From an uncultured Lachnospiraceae bacterium (GTDB lineage: Bacteria > Bacillota > Clostridia > Lachnospirales > Lachnospiraceae), in NCBI GenBank assembly GCA_902780385.1, contig CACZFF010000010.1:1-58623 (forward strand): a stretch of 58,623 bases of DNA, in the 5' to 3' direction. The notes under the pieces were generated by a model, which saw only the letters and a program-made list of their open reading frames with translations, was not told the origin of the DNA and searched no databases. The translations under genes were made by a program, and so were the position numbers. Positions 43,543 to 51,984 of the stretch are shown here, piece after piece (the first letter of the stretch is position 1; every line of letters begins with the position of its first letter).

Positions 43543-43638
43543 ATGACATTGAGGGCATTGGATGCCGGAGGGCAGATTATTCGGGGCCCATAGGCAAAAC
43601 CGGAATATTCTCTGAAAAACTGAAGCCGACTGGAACGA

Positions 43639-45459
43639 TCAGTCTGCAAAGACTGCAGAAGCGGAGCGGACGATCGGAGTGGAAGCAGCAACTTCATCTG
43701 CAGCGAGCTCGATGCGGTATTCCTCCCGGAACTTCTCGAAGTAGTGCTGGTAGGCAGAGCTGCGGTCCTCGTGGAGTTTGGAGAGGTACTCGTGCATGTC
43801 ATAGCTGTCGTGGCCGGAAACAATGACAGCGACAGCGATATTCGCGCAGTGGTCGGAAACGCGCTCGCAGCCGGTGATGATATCACTGAAGATAAAGCCC
43901 TGGGCGATGGTGCAGATCTTTTTCTGCAGACGGTCGACGTGGTTGAGCTTCATGGTGTCGCAAAGATTATCGACAACCTCCTCAAGAGGCTCGATCTGCT
44001 CGGCAAGAGTGAGATCGTTATCGATAAATGCCTTGACAGCCAGGTCGGTAACTCTTTCGACCGCATCAGCCATGACATTCATCTCGTGATCGGCATTGCC
44101 GGAGAACTGGCCGAATTTTTCAAAGGCTTCACGGGAACCGATCGCGATGACCAGAGCCTGGTCGGAGATCAGCTCAAGGTCGGAGATGGTGTGCAGGTAC
44201 TTGGAGACGAGTTCGTTCTGCTCCGGAGTCATATCGCGGCCGGTGAGCTTGACAAGGTAGGCTCCGAGCTTATCCTCGTAGTCGTCGACAGCGGTCTCAA
44301 GCTTCCTGACTTCCTCCAGATGATCGACGCTCAGATCGCGGGCCATCTCAAGAGCGAGTCCGACGCCCTTCTGGGTCAGATGTGCCATATCTTCAATAGT
44401 GATGCGGCACTGCTCGAGGGCCATGGCGGGATGCTTGAGAAGCATTTCCTCAAGATGGACAGTAGGAAGATCTTCGTCTTCGGGCTTGAGCGGGATAAGG
44501 ACGTTTACAAGCTTCTCGATCAGACCCCTTAAAGGGAACAGCGCCAGTATCATGAACAGACGCATGATCGTGTTGGCCCCGGCGAGGGAAAACGGATTCA
44601 TGACCTTTTCCATAAACGGGAAGTGCACAACGGCATTGACAATGTAAAAGACCAGAGCAGTGATGATAACACCCAGCGCAGTCGCGATCGGGTATACCAT
44701 GGAAACGCGCTTGCCCTTTGCATTGGTACCGAGAGCGGAAAGCATGACGGGCACTGCGGCACCGACAGAGATACCCAGAAGGAGCGGGAAGGCTTCTTCA
44801 AACTGTATGGCGCCGGTGACAGAGAGAGCCTGAACGATACCGACGGCGGCTGAAGCAGACTGCAAAAGAGCCGTGAAAAGCGCACCGACAAGGATACCCA
44901 GAATCGGGTTTGAAAGGGATGTCAGAACATCCGTAAACCAGGGCTGGTCTTTCAGACCGCTGACAGCACCGCTCATCGTGCTCATACCGACCATCAGGAC
45001 GACAAAGCCCATCAGAATATCACCTACAGACTTTGTGGACTTTTTCTTGCTCACCGTTCGGAGCAGGATTCCGATGACAGCCACAACACCGGTCAGCGTA
45101 GCGGTTGACAAAAGCTTGGCCAGACCGCTTCCCGAATCAAGATAGCTGAGACAGATGACCCAGCCGGTGATGCTGGTGCCGAGGATCGCGCCGAGAATGA
45201 CACTGATTCCCTGAGCGACCTTCATCATGCCCGCACTGACAAAGCCGACGATCATGACGGCTGTTGCAGATGAGGACTGAATGACTGCTGTGACACCTGT
45301 ACCGAGCAGCAGACCGCGCAAGGGTGTGCCGGAAAGCTTGTACAGGATTGGTTCCAGCTTGTCGCCGGAGACCTTTTTCAGCCCGTCTCCCATCAGAGAC
45401 ATACCGAAGAGGAAGAGGGCGATGCCGCTGAGAAGCGCAATGACTTGTGTAATATCCAC
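43639..45459 (-). CDS. Na/Pi cotransporter with PhoU-like domain (606 aa)
   Basis: PNaS-family transporter (NptA/YjbB type) moving phosphate with sodium. Two inverted repeats of membrane helices carry the substrate motifs VIQSSSATAVM (residue ~60) and ALLQSASAAVG (~200). After about nine helices (to ~325), a cytosolic PhoU-like helical domain (~340-560) follows. The start is GTG at 45459, six bases after AGGAG. It is divergent from a PhoB-like regulator gene, which fits a phosphate theme. Confidence 0.92.
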   Translation of the reverse strand: MDITQVIALLSGIALFLFGMSLMGDGLKKVSGDKLEPILYKLSGTPLRGLLLGTGVTAVIQSSSATAVMIVGFVSAGMMKVAQGISVILGAILGTSITGWVICLSYLDSGSGLAKLLSTATLTGVVAVIGILLRTVSKKKSTKSVGDILMGFVVLMVGMSTMSGAVSGLKDQPWFTDVLTSLSNPILGILVGALFTALLQSASAAVGIVQALSVTGAIQFEEAFPLLLGISVGAAVPVMLSALGTNAKGKRVSMVYPIATALGVIITALVFYIVNAVVHFPFMEKVMNPFSLAGANTIMRLFMILALFPLRGLIEKLVNVLIPLKPEDEDLPTVHLEEMLLKHPAMALEQCRITIEDMAHLTQKGVGLALEMARDLSVDHLEEVRKLETAVDDYEDKLGAYLVKLTGRDMTPEQNELVSKYLHTISDLELISDQALVIAIGSREAFEKFGQFSGNADHEMNVMADAVERVTDLAVKAFIDNDLTLAEQIEPLEEVVDNLCDTMKLNHVDRLQKKICTIAQGFIFSDIITGCERVSDHCANIAVAVIVSGHDSYDMHEYLSKLHEDRSSAYQHYFEKFREEYRIELAADEVAASTPIVRSASAVFAD

Positions 45460-45533
45460 AGGAACTCCTTTCGTTAAACAGTGAATGCGGCCGACTACTG
45501 CATCCCGACAAAGAAAGCAAGATACTAGAAGTA

Positions 45534-45562
45534 ATGATACAGTTTCTGGACGATATAATCAA
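45534..45562 (-). promoter_or_regulatory. Promoter of the Na/Pi cotransporter gene
   Basis: On the minus strand TTGATT (45557-45562), 17 bases, TATCAT (45534-45539), about 75 bases before the GTG start. Confidence 0.5.
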
Positions 45563-45711
45563 TAGCAGTCTAAAGGATGGATGTTAAGCAGAGTGAATGA
45601 CGAATGTAAAATTTATGTTAACTGAAAAGGACACTGACATCAAAGCGCTGGTATAAAGAAAGGAATAAAAAAAGGAAAAAGAAAGGGCAGGTTGCGCAGT
45701 CTCTGCAGCCC

Positions 45712-45741
45712 TTGCAAGCAAGACCGGTGATAAGCTAAAAT
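45712..45741 (+). promoter_or_regulatory. Promoter of the PhoB-like regulator gene
   Basis: TTGCAA (45712-45717), 18 bases, TAAAAT (45736-45741), about 57 bases before the start at 45798. A GAACAGC-like or clear Pho-box direct repeat is not evident in the shared 338-base region. Confidence 0.5.
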
Positions 45742-45797
45742 ATCTAGGGTACTCCGGAATGGCCGGAAGAAAAAGTACATTATAAAGGGTAGAGAAA

Positions 45798-46748
45798 ATG
45801 ATCTATATTCTGGAAGATGACGACAGTATACGCAAACTGGTTACTTATGCGCTGGAAAGTCAGGGATATGAAGCGGCGGGCTTTGCGCTCCCGTCTGCTT
45901 TTTACAAGGCAATGAAAGGAAAACAACCCTCCCTTTTGCTTCTGGACATAATGCTTCCCGAGGAAGACGGGATCAGTATACTCAGAAAACTTCGCGCAGA
46001 TCCCGCCACAGAGCATCTGCCGGTGATCATGCTGACGGCAAAAAGCACTGAGTACGACCATGTGGAAGGCCTGGATGCCGGCGCGGATGACTATGTTGCA
46101 AAGCCTTTTGGAATGATGGAACTCCTTGCCCGTGTACGCGCAGTGCTTCGCCGTGCAGAAACCGGGAATACCATCGGGGAAGGATCCTCGTCCGAATCCG
46201 GGAACGCGGAAAAGCCGGGTATGAGGGCCGCCGGCAAAACAGCGTCTGCTGCAGCAAGGGCTTCCGGATCGTCTTTTGCCGGGGAAACAGCTTCGGCTGC
46301 TTCAGGAACTTTTTCAGCTGGTCTGTCTGCGTCTGCTGAAGAGGAAGGGGCGAAGGCGAACACTGTGGAAACAGGCGGCGGACGGCCTTCCGGTGCTGCA
46401 GAGCAGGATACAGATGCGGCGCGGGCACAGAGAAATCCCGGCCGTGGAAATGATGTCCTGAAATACGGGATTCTGAGGATTTATCCCAAGAGATATGAAG
46501 TATATGTCGAAGATGCGGAAATAACGCTTACAAATAAGGAATATCAGCTGCTGCTCCTTCTGGTGGAGAATGAAGGAATCGTCCTGACCAGAGAGGTCCT
46601 GCTGGACCGGATCTGGGATCTGGGTTCGGAGCCGGAGAACAGGACGCTGGATGTACATATCCGCAAGATCCGCTCCAAACTGGGGGAAGCTGCAATGTGG
46701 ATCGAGACGATCAGAGGCGTCGGATACCGCTTTCGTCCGGGATACTGA
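45798..46748 (+). CDS. PhoB/OmpR-family response regulator with a ~95-residue linker (316 aa)
   Basis: Receiver domain (residues 1-118, acidic pocket Asp7/Asp8, phospho-acceptor Asp50 in LLLLDIMLPEEDG, Lys in YVAKPFG) and a C-terminal winged-helix domain (~220-316, LTNKEYQLLLLLVENEG to IRGVGYRFRPGY). The two are joined by a Gly/Ala/Ser/Glu-rich linker of ~95 residues, where a few residues are normal. No kinase gene is adjacent. Divergence from a Na/Pi cotransporter suggests a phosphate role. cobS follows after 80 bases. Confidence 0.9.
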   Translation: MIYILEDDDSIRKLVTYALESQGYEAAGFALPSAFYKAMKGKQPSLLLLDIMLPEEDGISILRKLRADPATEHLPVIMLTAKSTEYDHVEGLDAGADDYVAKPFGMMELLARVRAVLRRAETGNTIGEGSSSESGNAEKPGMRAAGKTASAAARASGSSFAGETASAASGTFSAGLSASAEEEGAKANTVETGGGRPSGAAEQDTDAARAQRNPGRGNDVLKYGILRIYPKRYEVYVEDAEITLTNKEYQLLLLLVENEGIVLTREVLLDRIWDLGSEPENRTLDVHIRKIRSKLGEAAMWIETIRGVGYRFRPGY

Positions 46749-46828
46749 GTTTGCAGCTTGAGGCTTGTAAGGGGCATCTTCCCGATTGAACTGAGTTGAG
46801 ATTAAAAAAAAATGAGGCGTGTGACGGA

Positions 46829-47626
46829 ATGCTGGACTCGATGCTGATGGCTTTTTCTCTATATTCGCGCATCCCCGTTCCGCAGGCAAAATGGAACGAT
46901 GAGAGTATGCGCTGGTGCATTTGTTTTCTGCCCCTGGTAGGTCTCGTGATCGGAGCGGCACAGTGGGCAGCCTTTGCCTTGCTGACGCACTTCTCTTTCG
47001 GGCCGGTCCTGAGGGGGGCCGTTCTGGCAGTGCTTCCGATCCTGCTCTCCGGCGGCATCCATATGGACGGCTTCATGGACACATGTGATGCCATTCATTC
47101 CTACGGGAGCCGGGAGAAGCGCCTGGAGATTTTGAAAGACCCCCATGTGGGGGCATTTGCCGTGATCGGGGGAATCGTCTATTTTGTCCTGGATTTTGGC
47201 ATCTGGTCTGAGGCCGGCAAGCAGGAGATCCCCCTGCTCTGCCTGATTTTTGTACTCTCCCGCGCCCTGAGCGCTTTTGCGGCAGTGACCTTTCCAAAGG
47301 CAAAAAAAGATGGGATGCTGCGTCAGGAGACGGATCCCGCGGCGCGGGGAACAGCTGCGGCAATGTCTGTGACCTCTCTGGCAGTCTGTGTGCTCATGAT
47401 CGTTCTGAATGTGACTTTTTCCGCAGCGGAGACAGCCTCCGCCGCATTTTTATTTCCGCTTGCGGCAGTCTGCGCAGCTGCGGCTTCTCTGGCCGTGTTT
47501 TTTTACTACCGTCACATGGCCATCAAAAATTTCGGCGGAACGACCGGAGATATATCGGGATGGTTCACGCAGACCTGCGAGCTTGTGACAGCCGCTGCAG
47601 TAATCGCCGCCTTCCGGTGTCTGTAA
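46829..47626 (+). CDS. cobS: Adenosylcobinamide-GDP ribazoletransferase (265 aa)
   Basis: Joins alpha-ribazole to adenosylcobinamide-GDP in the last steps of cobalamin assembly, at the membrane. Features: FSLYSRIPVP near the start, the catalytic GGIHMDGFMDTCDAI with its Asp cluster, SREKRLEILKDPHVGAFAV and several membrane helices, ending with NFGGTTGDISGW. The start is uncertain: ATG at 46829 (weak GAGG upstream) gives a normal N-terminus, while TTG at 46796 would add 11 residues. Other cob genes are absent nearby. Its product would support the B12-dependent MetH encoded ~25 kb away. Confidence 0.92.
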   Translation: MLDSMLMAFSLYSRIPVPQAKWNDESMRWCICFLPLVGLVIGAAQWAAFALLTHFSFGPVLRGAVLAVLPILLSGGIHMDGFMDTCDAIHSYGSREKRLEILKDPHVGAFAVIGGIVYFVLDFGIWSEAGKQEIPLLCLIFVLSRALSAFAAVTFPKAKKDGMLRQETDPAARGTAAAMSVTSLAVCVLMIVLNVTFSAAETASAAFLFPLAAVCAAAASLAVFFYYRHMAIKNFGGTTGDISGWFTQTCELVTAAAVIAAFRCL

Positions 47627-47758
47627 ACAATCGGCGCCCGTAAACTTTTGATGCCTGTAAACGATCGGTGTCCGTAAACTTTTGATGCCTGTAAACGATC
47701 GGTGTCCGTAAACTTTTGATGCCTGTAAACGATTGGCGCCCGTAAACTTTTGATGCCT
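47623..47758 (+). repeat. Tandem repeats of 34 bp (two 17-bp halves) at the cobS stop
   Basis: Four 34-bp units (47623-47656, 47657-47690, 47691-47724, 47725-47758) and a partial fifth. Each unit is two 17-bp halves that both begin GTAAAC: one like GTAAACGATCGGTGTCC, the other GTAAACTTTTGATGCCT. The first GTAA contains the cobS stop codon, so the array looks like an expansion of the gene's 3' end. Confidence 0.95.
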
Positions 47759-47810
47759 GTAAATGTCCGGAGCAGGAAATCTTCCGATACATGAAAAAAT
47801 CTTTACAGAA

Positions 47811-49085
47811 TCAGTGCAGCGGCGGATTGTCGAAGGTCTGGAAGACAGGAAGGTCTATATCTGTATCATTCTCGATATAGTTGTTTCCGTATGTGCTGAC
47901 GTCGCTGGCGCCGAAACGCAGGATGGAGGCACCGCCGCTGAGCCAGCCGACATGGCGGTAGCGGTTTCCGGACACAGTGACAGAACTGACATGGCCTCCG
48001 CCTCCCGGTGTGCCCACGCCGACGGCGGCTTCCGCGCAGTCGGTGAGCAGGTTGTCCGCGATCAGAATATTGCTGGTGGAATGCCCGCCGTGCTCAGCGC
48101 CCGCCTCAATGCCGCCGTCGCAGTTTTTAACGGTGTTGCTGATAAAATCGACATTCTGCGCACCGTCGGCATAAATAGCAAATCCGGTGTCGTACACGCA
48201 ATGGCAGTTCGTGACGGTATTGCCGAAGACAAGGCCGTTTCTGGGATAGTCGACACTGGAAGGGGCGTTTCCGTAATTTCCCGCAAAGCAGATGGCGATG
48301 TTTCCCGTGTCATCGAGAGTGTTGCCCACGATATTGACATCGCTGACATTGGCCGCGACAGAGATGGCTTCCGACCAGCCGGTCTCGCAGTTTTCGATAT
48401 TGTTGCGGAAGAGAAGGACATTAGAGATCGTGCTGCCGCTTCTTCCCATGAGAAGGATGGCATTGGCGCAGTGATCCTCGCTTTTGGGACTGGGAGTCGA
48501 GATGTTGTGGATATAAAGGTCGCTGACCACGATGTGATGCGTGCCGGGCTCCAGTAGAATGGCGCTTGCGTCGCGGCCGTGCGCGTTTTTGACCTCAAAT
48601 CCCGAGAGCTGTATGTAGGAACAGCTGTACAGCCAGAACATGGAGGAACCGTCCAGATCCTGGTCATGTCCGCTGAGCCCCGAACCGTCGAAAATAACCT
48701 CTTCCCCGGGAGCCGCGGCGATCGTGATATATGCATCATCTGTGCCGTTTACACCGCCGTAGATCCGGATCTTGCGGTTGTAGACACCGCCGCGCAGGTA
48801 CAGTGTATCTCCGGGGCTGAGACTGTTGATCATTCCCTGCACATCATCCGAGGGACCGGCATAGTACACCTCGCCCTTATCAGACGGTGCGGTGATACCT
48901 GTCTCTATGATATACTTTGAATGCGCCTGGAATGCATCGTCGCCTCGCAGCTGATACTCGTATTTCCAGGGGACGGAAGCTTGTGTCCGCTCCGGAAACA
49001 GAGACAAAAAGCAGGCGGCTGCCAGGATCATAGTGAAAAAGGTCCTGAAGACAGGGGAGTTTTTAGTCGATTTTTTTTTCAGCAT
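47811..49085 (-). CDS. Secreted right-handed beta-helix protein (424 aa)
   Basis: Signal peptide (KNSPVFRTFFTMILAAACFLSLF, cleavage likely after TQA near residue 35), then a parallel beta-helix: GDTLYLRGGVYNRKIRIYGG, an APGEEVIFDGSGLSG segment and repeated VVSDLYIHNI, NVLLFRNNIEN, VNIVGNTLDD, GLVFGNTVTN and ILIADNLLTD rungs. This pattern is seen in polysaccharide lyases of the PL9/PL6 kind and in mannuronan epimerases. I cannot point to catalytic residues, so enzyme activity is only possible. The ATG at 49085 follows GGAGA. No CAZyme partner genes lie nearby. Confidence 0.8.
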   Translation of the reverse strand: MLKKKSTKNSPVFRTFFTMILAAACFLSLFPERTQASVPWKYEYQLRGDDAFQAHSKYIIETGITAPSDKGEVYYAGPSDDVQGMINSLSPGDTLYLRGGVYNRKIRIYGGVNGTDDAYITIAAAPGEEVIFDGSGLSGHDQDLDGSSMFWLYSCSYIQLSGFEVKNAHGRDASAILLEPGTHHIVVSDLYIHNISTPSPKSEDHCANAILLMGRSGSTISNVLLFRNNIENCETGWSEAISVAANVSDVNIVGNTLDDTGNIAICFAGNYGNAPSSVDYPRNGLVFGNTVTNCHCVYDTGFAIYADGAQNVDFISNTVKNCDGGIEAGAEHGGHSTSNILIADNLLTDCAEAAVGVGTPGGGGHVSSVTVSGNRYRHVGWLSGGASILRFGASDVSTYGNNYIENDTDIDLPVFQTFDNPPLH

Positions 49086-49286
49086 AAATTCTCCGATCAA
49101 GAAAAAATTGCAAGTCGCACCTATATTAGCCTTGGGATTTTTCAGGCAATATCCGGGTGAAAACCCGGGTATAACAGTAAAAAAGCCCGGGAACGGCCCT
49201 GAATAGCTTCAACACTTTATTACTTTCGTAATTTCTGAACATATTGTATCACACACTTGTAATATGTTTGATAATTTTATTCAAAT
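49086..49286. promoter_or_regulatory. Upstream region between the divergent beta-helix and anchored-protein genes
   Basis: This stretch carries CCGGGT (49153-49158)/ACCCGG (49163-49168) around GAAA and a second CCCGGG at 49188-49193. The CCCGGG segments can pair in alternative ways in the leader of the minus-strand gene. TGATACAAT on the minus strand (near 49250) is a possible extended -10. I see no coding sequence here. Confidence 0.4.
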
Positions 49287-49292
49287 ACTATA
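49269..49292 (+). promoter_or_regulatory. Possible promoter of the anchored-protein gene
   Basis: TTGATA or TTTGAT near 49268-49274 and TATAAT near 49289-49294 are spaced by only 15-16 bases, so the match is imperfect. The 15-bp tandem repeats start on the -10 element. Confidence 0.4.
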
Positions 49293-49351
49293 ATCAGACA
49301 CACAATAATCAGGCATACAATAATCAAACACGCAAAGATCAGATGCACAGA
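49292..49351 (+). repeat. Four 15-bp tandem repeats in a leader region
   Basis: AATCAGACACACAAT, AATCAGGCATACAAT, AATCAAACACGCAAA and GATCAGATGCACAGA follow head to tail between the promoter and the ribosome-binding site of the gene at 49391. The copies are diverged, so the array is older than the 17-bp ones. Confidence 0.85.
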
Positions 49352-49390
49352 TCATAACGGGACGAAACCCCGGAACCTGGAGGATTGTAC

Positions 49391-50722
49391 ATGAAAAAGA
49401 AGGTCATAGGGATTGCGGCCTTGCTTGCGGCAGCGGCAGCGATATTTTTTGCATACAGAGTCTTCAGCGCGAAATCATCGGCATCCAATGCAGTGGAAGC
49501 CTATAATGCTGCTGTCCGGGAATATAATGCAGCCATAGCCCCCTTCAATGAAGCGGCATCCGGAATCGCAGACGCGAATAATACTCTGCAGGGAGTTCTG
49601 GATGCGGCACAGGCTGTCCTTGACAAGGGAGAGAAAGCCTATGAGCCTGATACGCAGGATGAACTGGAGAGTGCAGTGAAGAAAGCGGGAAAGGCCTTTG
49701 CCGAAGTGCCGGTGCAGATTGATCCCCTTGAGGAGCAGGCGCTGCCCGTCAGTTTCAGCACAAAGGAACTGGCCCAGCACGAGGCGGAGACGGCCCTGAA
49801 TGCAGTGGGGGAGGCAAGGGAAAAGATTCCCGATGTCCCGGATGTGCCGGACTATAAAAAAGAACTTGATGCTGTCCGCACCGCGCAGAAAAAGTATGAG
49901 GACAGTGTTCAAAAACTTGCTAACGTCACATCCCCGCCGGACAGCTTTGTGATGGAGCGTGTGGAGAAAATAAAAACGGTTGCGGCGGCGGAGGCAGTGA
50001 CTGCGGACAATGATCCCAACGGCCTTCTCGGAAAGAATGGCGGATATATCGGGTGCGTATATTTTCTGGATGAGCGTGTAGACAGAGATCTCCTGCCGCA
50101 GGAAGCTTTTGCAAAGGAACATAAAAAAGCTGCGGAAGACGGGGACGATGCAGGCTCAGAAAGCAGTGAGGAAGCTGCAGCCAGTGCCGGCACGGAAGAA
50201 AGCAGCAGTGACGATGCGGCAGACAGCACCGGCGCGGCACAAAGCAGCGAAGCTGCAGCCAGTGCCGGTACAGCAGAAAGCAGTGAGCAGGCTGAGGCCC
50301 AAGCAGGCACGACAGCCGGCAGCGAAGCTGCAGAAAGCGCCGGCACAGAAGCAGCCAGCAACGAAACCGCGGCCAGTACCGGCACAGAAGCAGCCAGCGG
50401 CGAATCGGCATCCACTGCCGCTGCGGCAGAAGAAACCGCGGCGCCGGAAAATCCTTCCGGAACAGCCGCGGTAAAAGAAAATAACATTGATGTCGTGATG
50501 ATCGGAACGGCAGGCGGCGGCGCGGTAGAGGTATTTGCCACTGAAGAGGAGGCAAAAAACCGCGCGGAGTACATCGCGTTTTTTGACGGGAGTGTTATGG
50601 AGGCCGGTCCCTGCCTGGTGGAGGGCACCTGTGTGATCCGCGCGTCCAGGCATCTGGAAGCGGAAGACCAGCAAAAACTCCTCAGGGAAGTCCGCGATGC
50701 CCTGCTGTCTGTAGAGGAGTGA
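49391..50722 (+). CDS. Membrane-anchored repetitive protein of unknown function (443 aa)
   Basis: I recognise no family. An N-terminal hydrophobic segment (residues ~5-22) acts as signal or anchor. Residues ~30-190 are helical with heptad-like AYNAAVREYNAAIAPFNEA and repeated Ala/Glu/Lys motifs, probably coiled coil. A Ser/Ala/Glu/Thr/Gly-rich repeat (~245-370, SSEAAASAGTAE and EAASNETAASTGT units) separates this from a C-terminal globular part beginning NNIDVVMIGTAGGGAVEVF. That part resembles a region before the repeat (GGYIGCVYFLDERVD). The ATG at 49391 follows GGAGG by seven bases. The domain split around the repeat suggests an insertion into an older compact protein. Confidence 0.65.
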   Translation: MKKKVIGIAALLAAAAAIFFAYRVFSAKSSASNAVEAYNAAVREYNAAIAPFNEAASGIADANNTLQGVLDAAQAVLDKGEKAYEPDTQDELESAVKKAGKAFAEVPVQIDPLEEQALPVSFSTKELAQHEAETALNAVGEAREKIPDVPDVPDYKKELDAVRTAQKKYEDSVQKLANVTSPPDSFVMERVEKIKTVAAAEAVTADNDPNGLLGKNGGYIGCVYFLDERVDRDLLPQEAFAKEHKKAAEDGDDAGSESSEEAAASAGTEESSSDDAADSTGAAQSSEAAASAGTAESSEQAEAQAGTTAGSEAAESAGTEAASNETAASTGTEAASGESASTAAAAEETAAPENPSGTAAVKENNIDVVMIGTAGGGAVEVFATEEEAKNRAEYIAFFDGSVMEAGPCLVEGTCVIRASRHLEAEDQQKLLREVRDALLSVEE

Positions 50723-50740
50723 AAAAAGGCTCGGATTGGG

Positions 50741-50792
50741 AGGAGACAGGAGGAGGAGACAGGGGACGGTTCTGTGTCTCCTCCCCCTCCCG
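50741..50792. repeat. GGGGACGG palindrome, copy 4
   Basis: Stem GGAGGAGACA (50752-50761)/TGTCTCCTCC (50775-50784) around the loop GGGGACGGTTCTG, identical to copies 2 and 3. It lies between the ends of two convergent genes, 14 bases before the mnmA stop. Confidence 0.88.
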
Positions 50793-50805
50793 GGTAATAT
50801 CCTGC

Positions 50806-51924
50806 TTACATGATGATGCCTCCGCCGATCACGCAGTCGTTTTCATCGTAAAAGACGGAAGACTGACCGGGGGCGGCGGCGCGGACGGGCAGGTCAAAAG
50901 TGATGCGGACGCATCCGTCTTCCTGCATTTGCAGCAGAGCCGGCGAAGCTTCATGGTGGTAGCGGACTTTGGCTCTTGCGCGGAGCTGTTCGCCGGGCTC
51001 CATGCCGGGAATGGAGAGGAAGTTTACATCCCTGACCAGCACAGTATTGCTGAAGAGAGCGGGCTCGTCGGAGAGGACGACCTCATCCGAATCCGCGCGG
51101 ATCTCCTTTACATAGACAGGCCGGCCCATGGCGATGCCCAGTCCTTTGCGCTGACCGATGGTGTAATGAGTGATCCCCTTGTGGCGGCCGAGGACCTTTC
51201 CTGTTTCATCTACAAAGTTTCCCGGACCGGGAACCTTCAGCAGAGTCTCCGCGGAGGCTTGTCCGGCAGTGCCGGACAGGACATCCGCGTTCTTTTTTTC
51301 TGCATATTTCTCGATAAAATCAGCATAATGGCCGTCTGTCACAAAACAGATTTCCTGAGAATCGGGCTTGTGGGCAACAGGGAGATCTGCCTCCTGCGCG
51401 ATCTTCCGCACTTCATCCTTGGTGTAGCTGCCCAGGGGCATGAGGGTGGCGGCAAGCTGTTCCTGGGTCAGTTTATAGAGCATATAAGTCTGATCCTTGG
51501 CAGCGTAATCCGCCTTTTTTACTGTGTACCTGCCGTTATCCAGATGTACAACATGGGCGTAATGGCCGGTGGCTATATAGTCCGCTTCCATGACCTTTGC
51601 GGCATAGAGCATCTTGTCCCACTTGAGATAGCGGTTGCATTCGATACAGGGATTCGGAGTCTCCCCGCCCAGATAACTCTGCACAAAAGGATCCACTACT
51701 TTTTCGGAAAAATCGCTGATACAGTTGAGGGGATAGAAGCGGATCCCCAGCGCGTTTGATACTCTTCGGGCATCATCGATTTCACAGCATCTGCCCTCGC
51801 TTCCGTCGTCGGGAGCCCAGGTGCGCAGTGTCACACCGCACACATCATATCCTTCCTTCTTCAGCAAATATGCTGTCACGGCGCTGTCCACACCTCCGGA
51901 CATGCCGACCAATACTCTTTTCAT
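50806..51924 (-). CDS. mnmA: tRNA-specific 2-thiouridylase MnmA (372 aa)
   Basis: Thiolates the wobble uridine (U34) of tRNAs for Lys, Glu and Gln. Features: the PP-loop MSGGVDSAV at the N-terminus, the first catalytic Cys in NPCIECN, the second in SQEICFVTDG and the central GRHKGITHYTIGQRKGLGI region. Length is normal. The ATG at 51924 gives the usual MKRVLVGMSGG start; an ATG at 51936 would add four residues with the AGGA directly adjacent. It lies 48 bases downstream of helD and is probably co-transcribed. Confidence 0.95.
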   Translation of the reverse strand: MKRVLVGMSGGVDSAVTAYLLKKEGYDVCGVTLRTWAPDDGSEGRCCEIDDARRVSNALGIRFYPLNCISDFSEKVVDPFVQSYLGGETPNPCIECNRYLKWDKMLYAAKVMEADYIATGHYAHVVHLDNGRYTVKKADYAAKDQTYMLYKLTQEQLAATLMPLGSYTKDEVRKIAQEADLPVAHKPDSQEICFVTDGHYADFIEKYAEKKNADVLSGTAGQASAETLLKVPGPGNFVDETGKVLGRHKGITHYTIGQRKGLGIAMGRPVYVKEIRADSDEVVLSDEPALFSNTVLVRDVNFLSIPGMEPGEQLRARAKVRYHHEASPALLQMQEDGCVRITFDLPVRAAAPGQSSVFYDENDCVIGGGIIM

Positions 51925-51984
51925 TATTGCATTCATTCCTGTTTATCAGATTTTTACTGCTTTTCCTATTATTTTTATTTCTCC

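Noticed and set aside
43350-43826. A 158-codon plus-strand ORF between scpA and the Na/Pi cotransporter
   Set aside because: It overlaps the end of the cotransporter gene and its terminator, lacks a ribosome-binding site and shows no recognisable domain.
46749-46828. Cobalamin riboswitch ahead of cobS
   Set aside because: The gap is about 80 bases, too short for the ~200-base element, and no B12-box is visible.
47623-47758. CRISPR-like array
   Set aside because: The 34-bp units adjoin without unique spacers and no cas gene is present. It is a plain tandem repeat.
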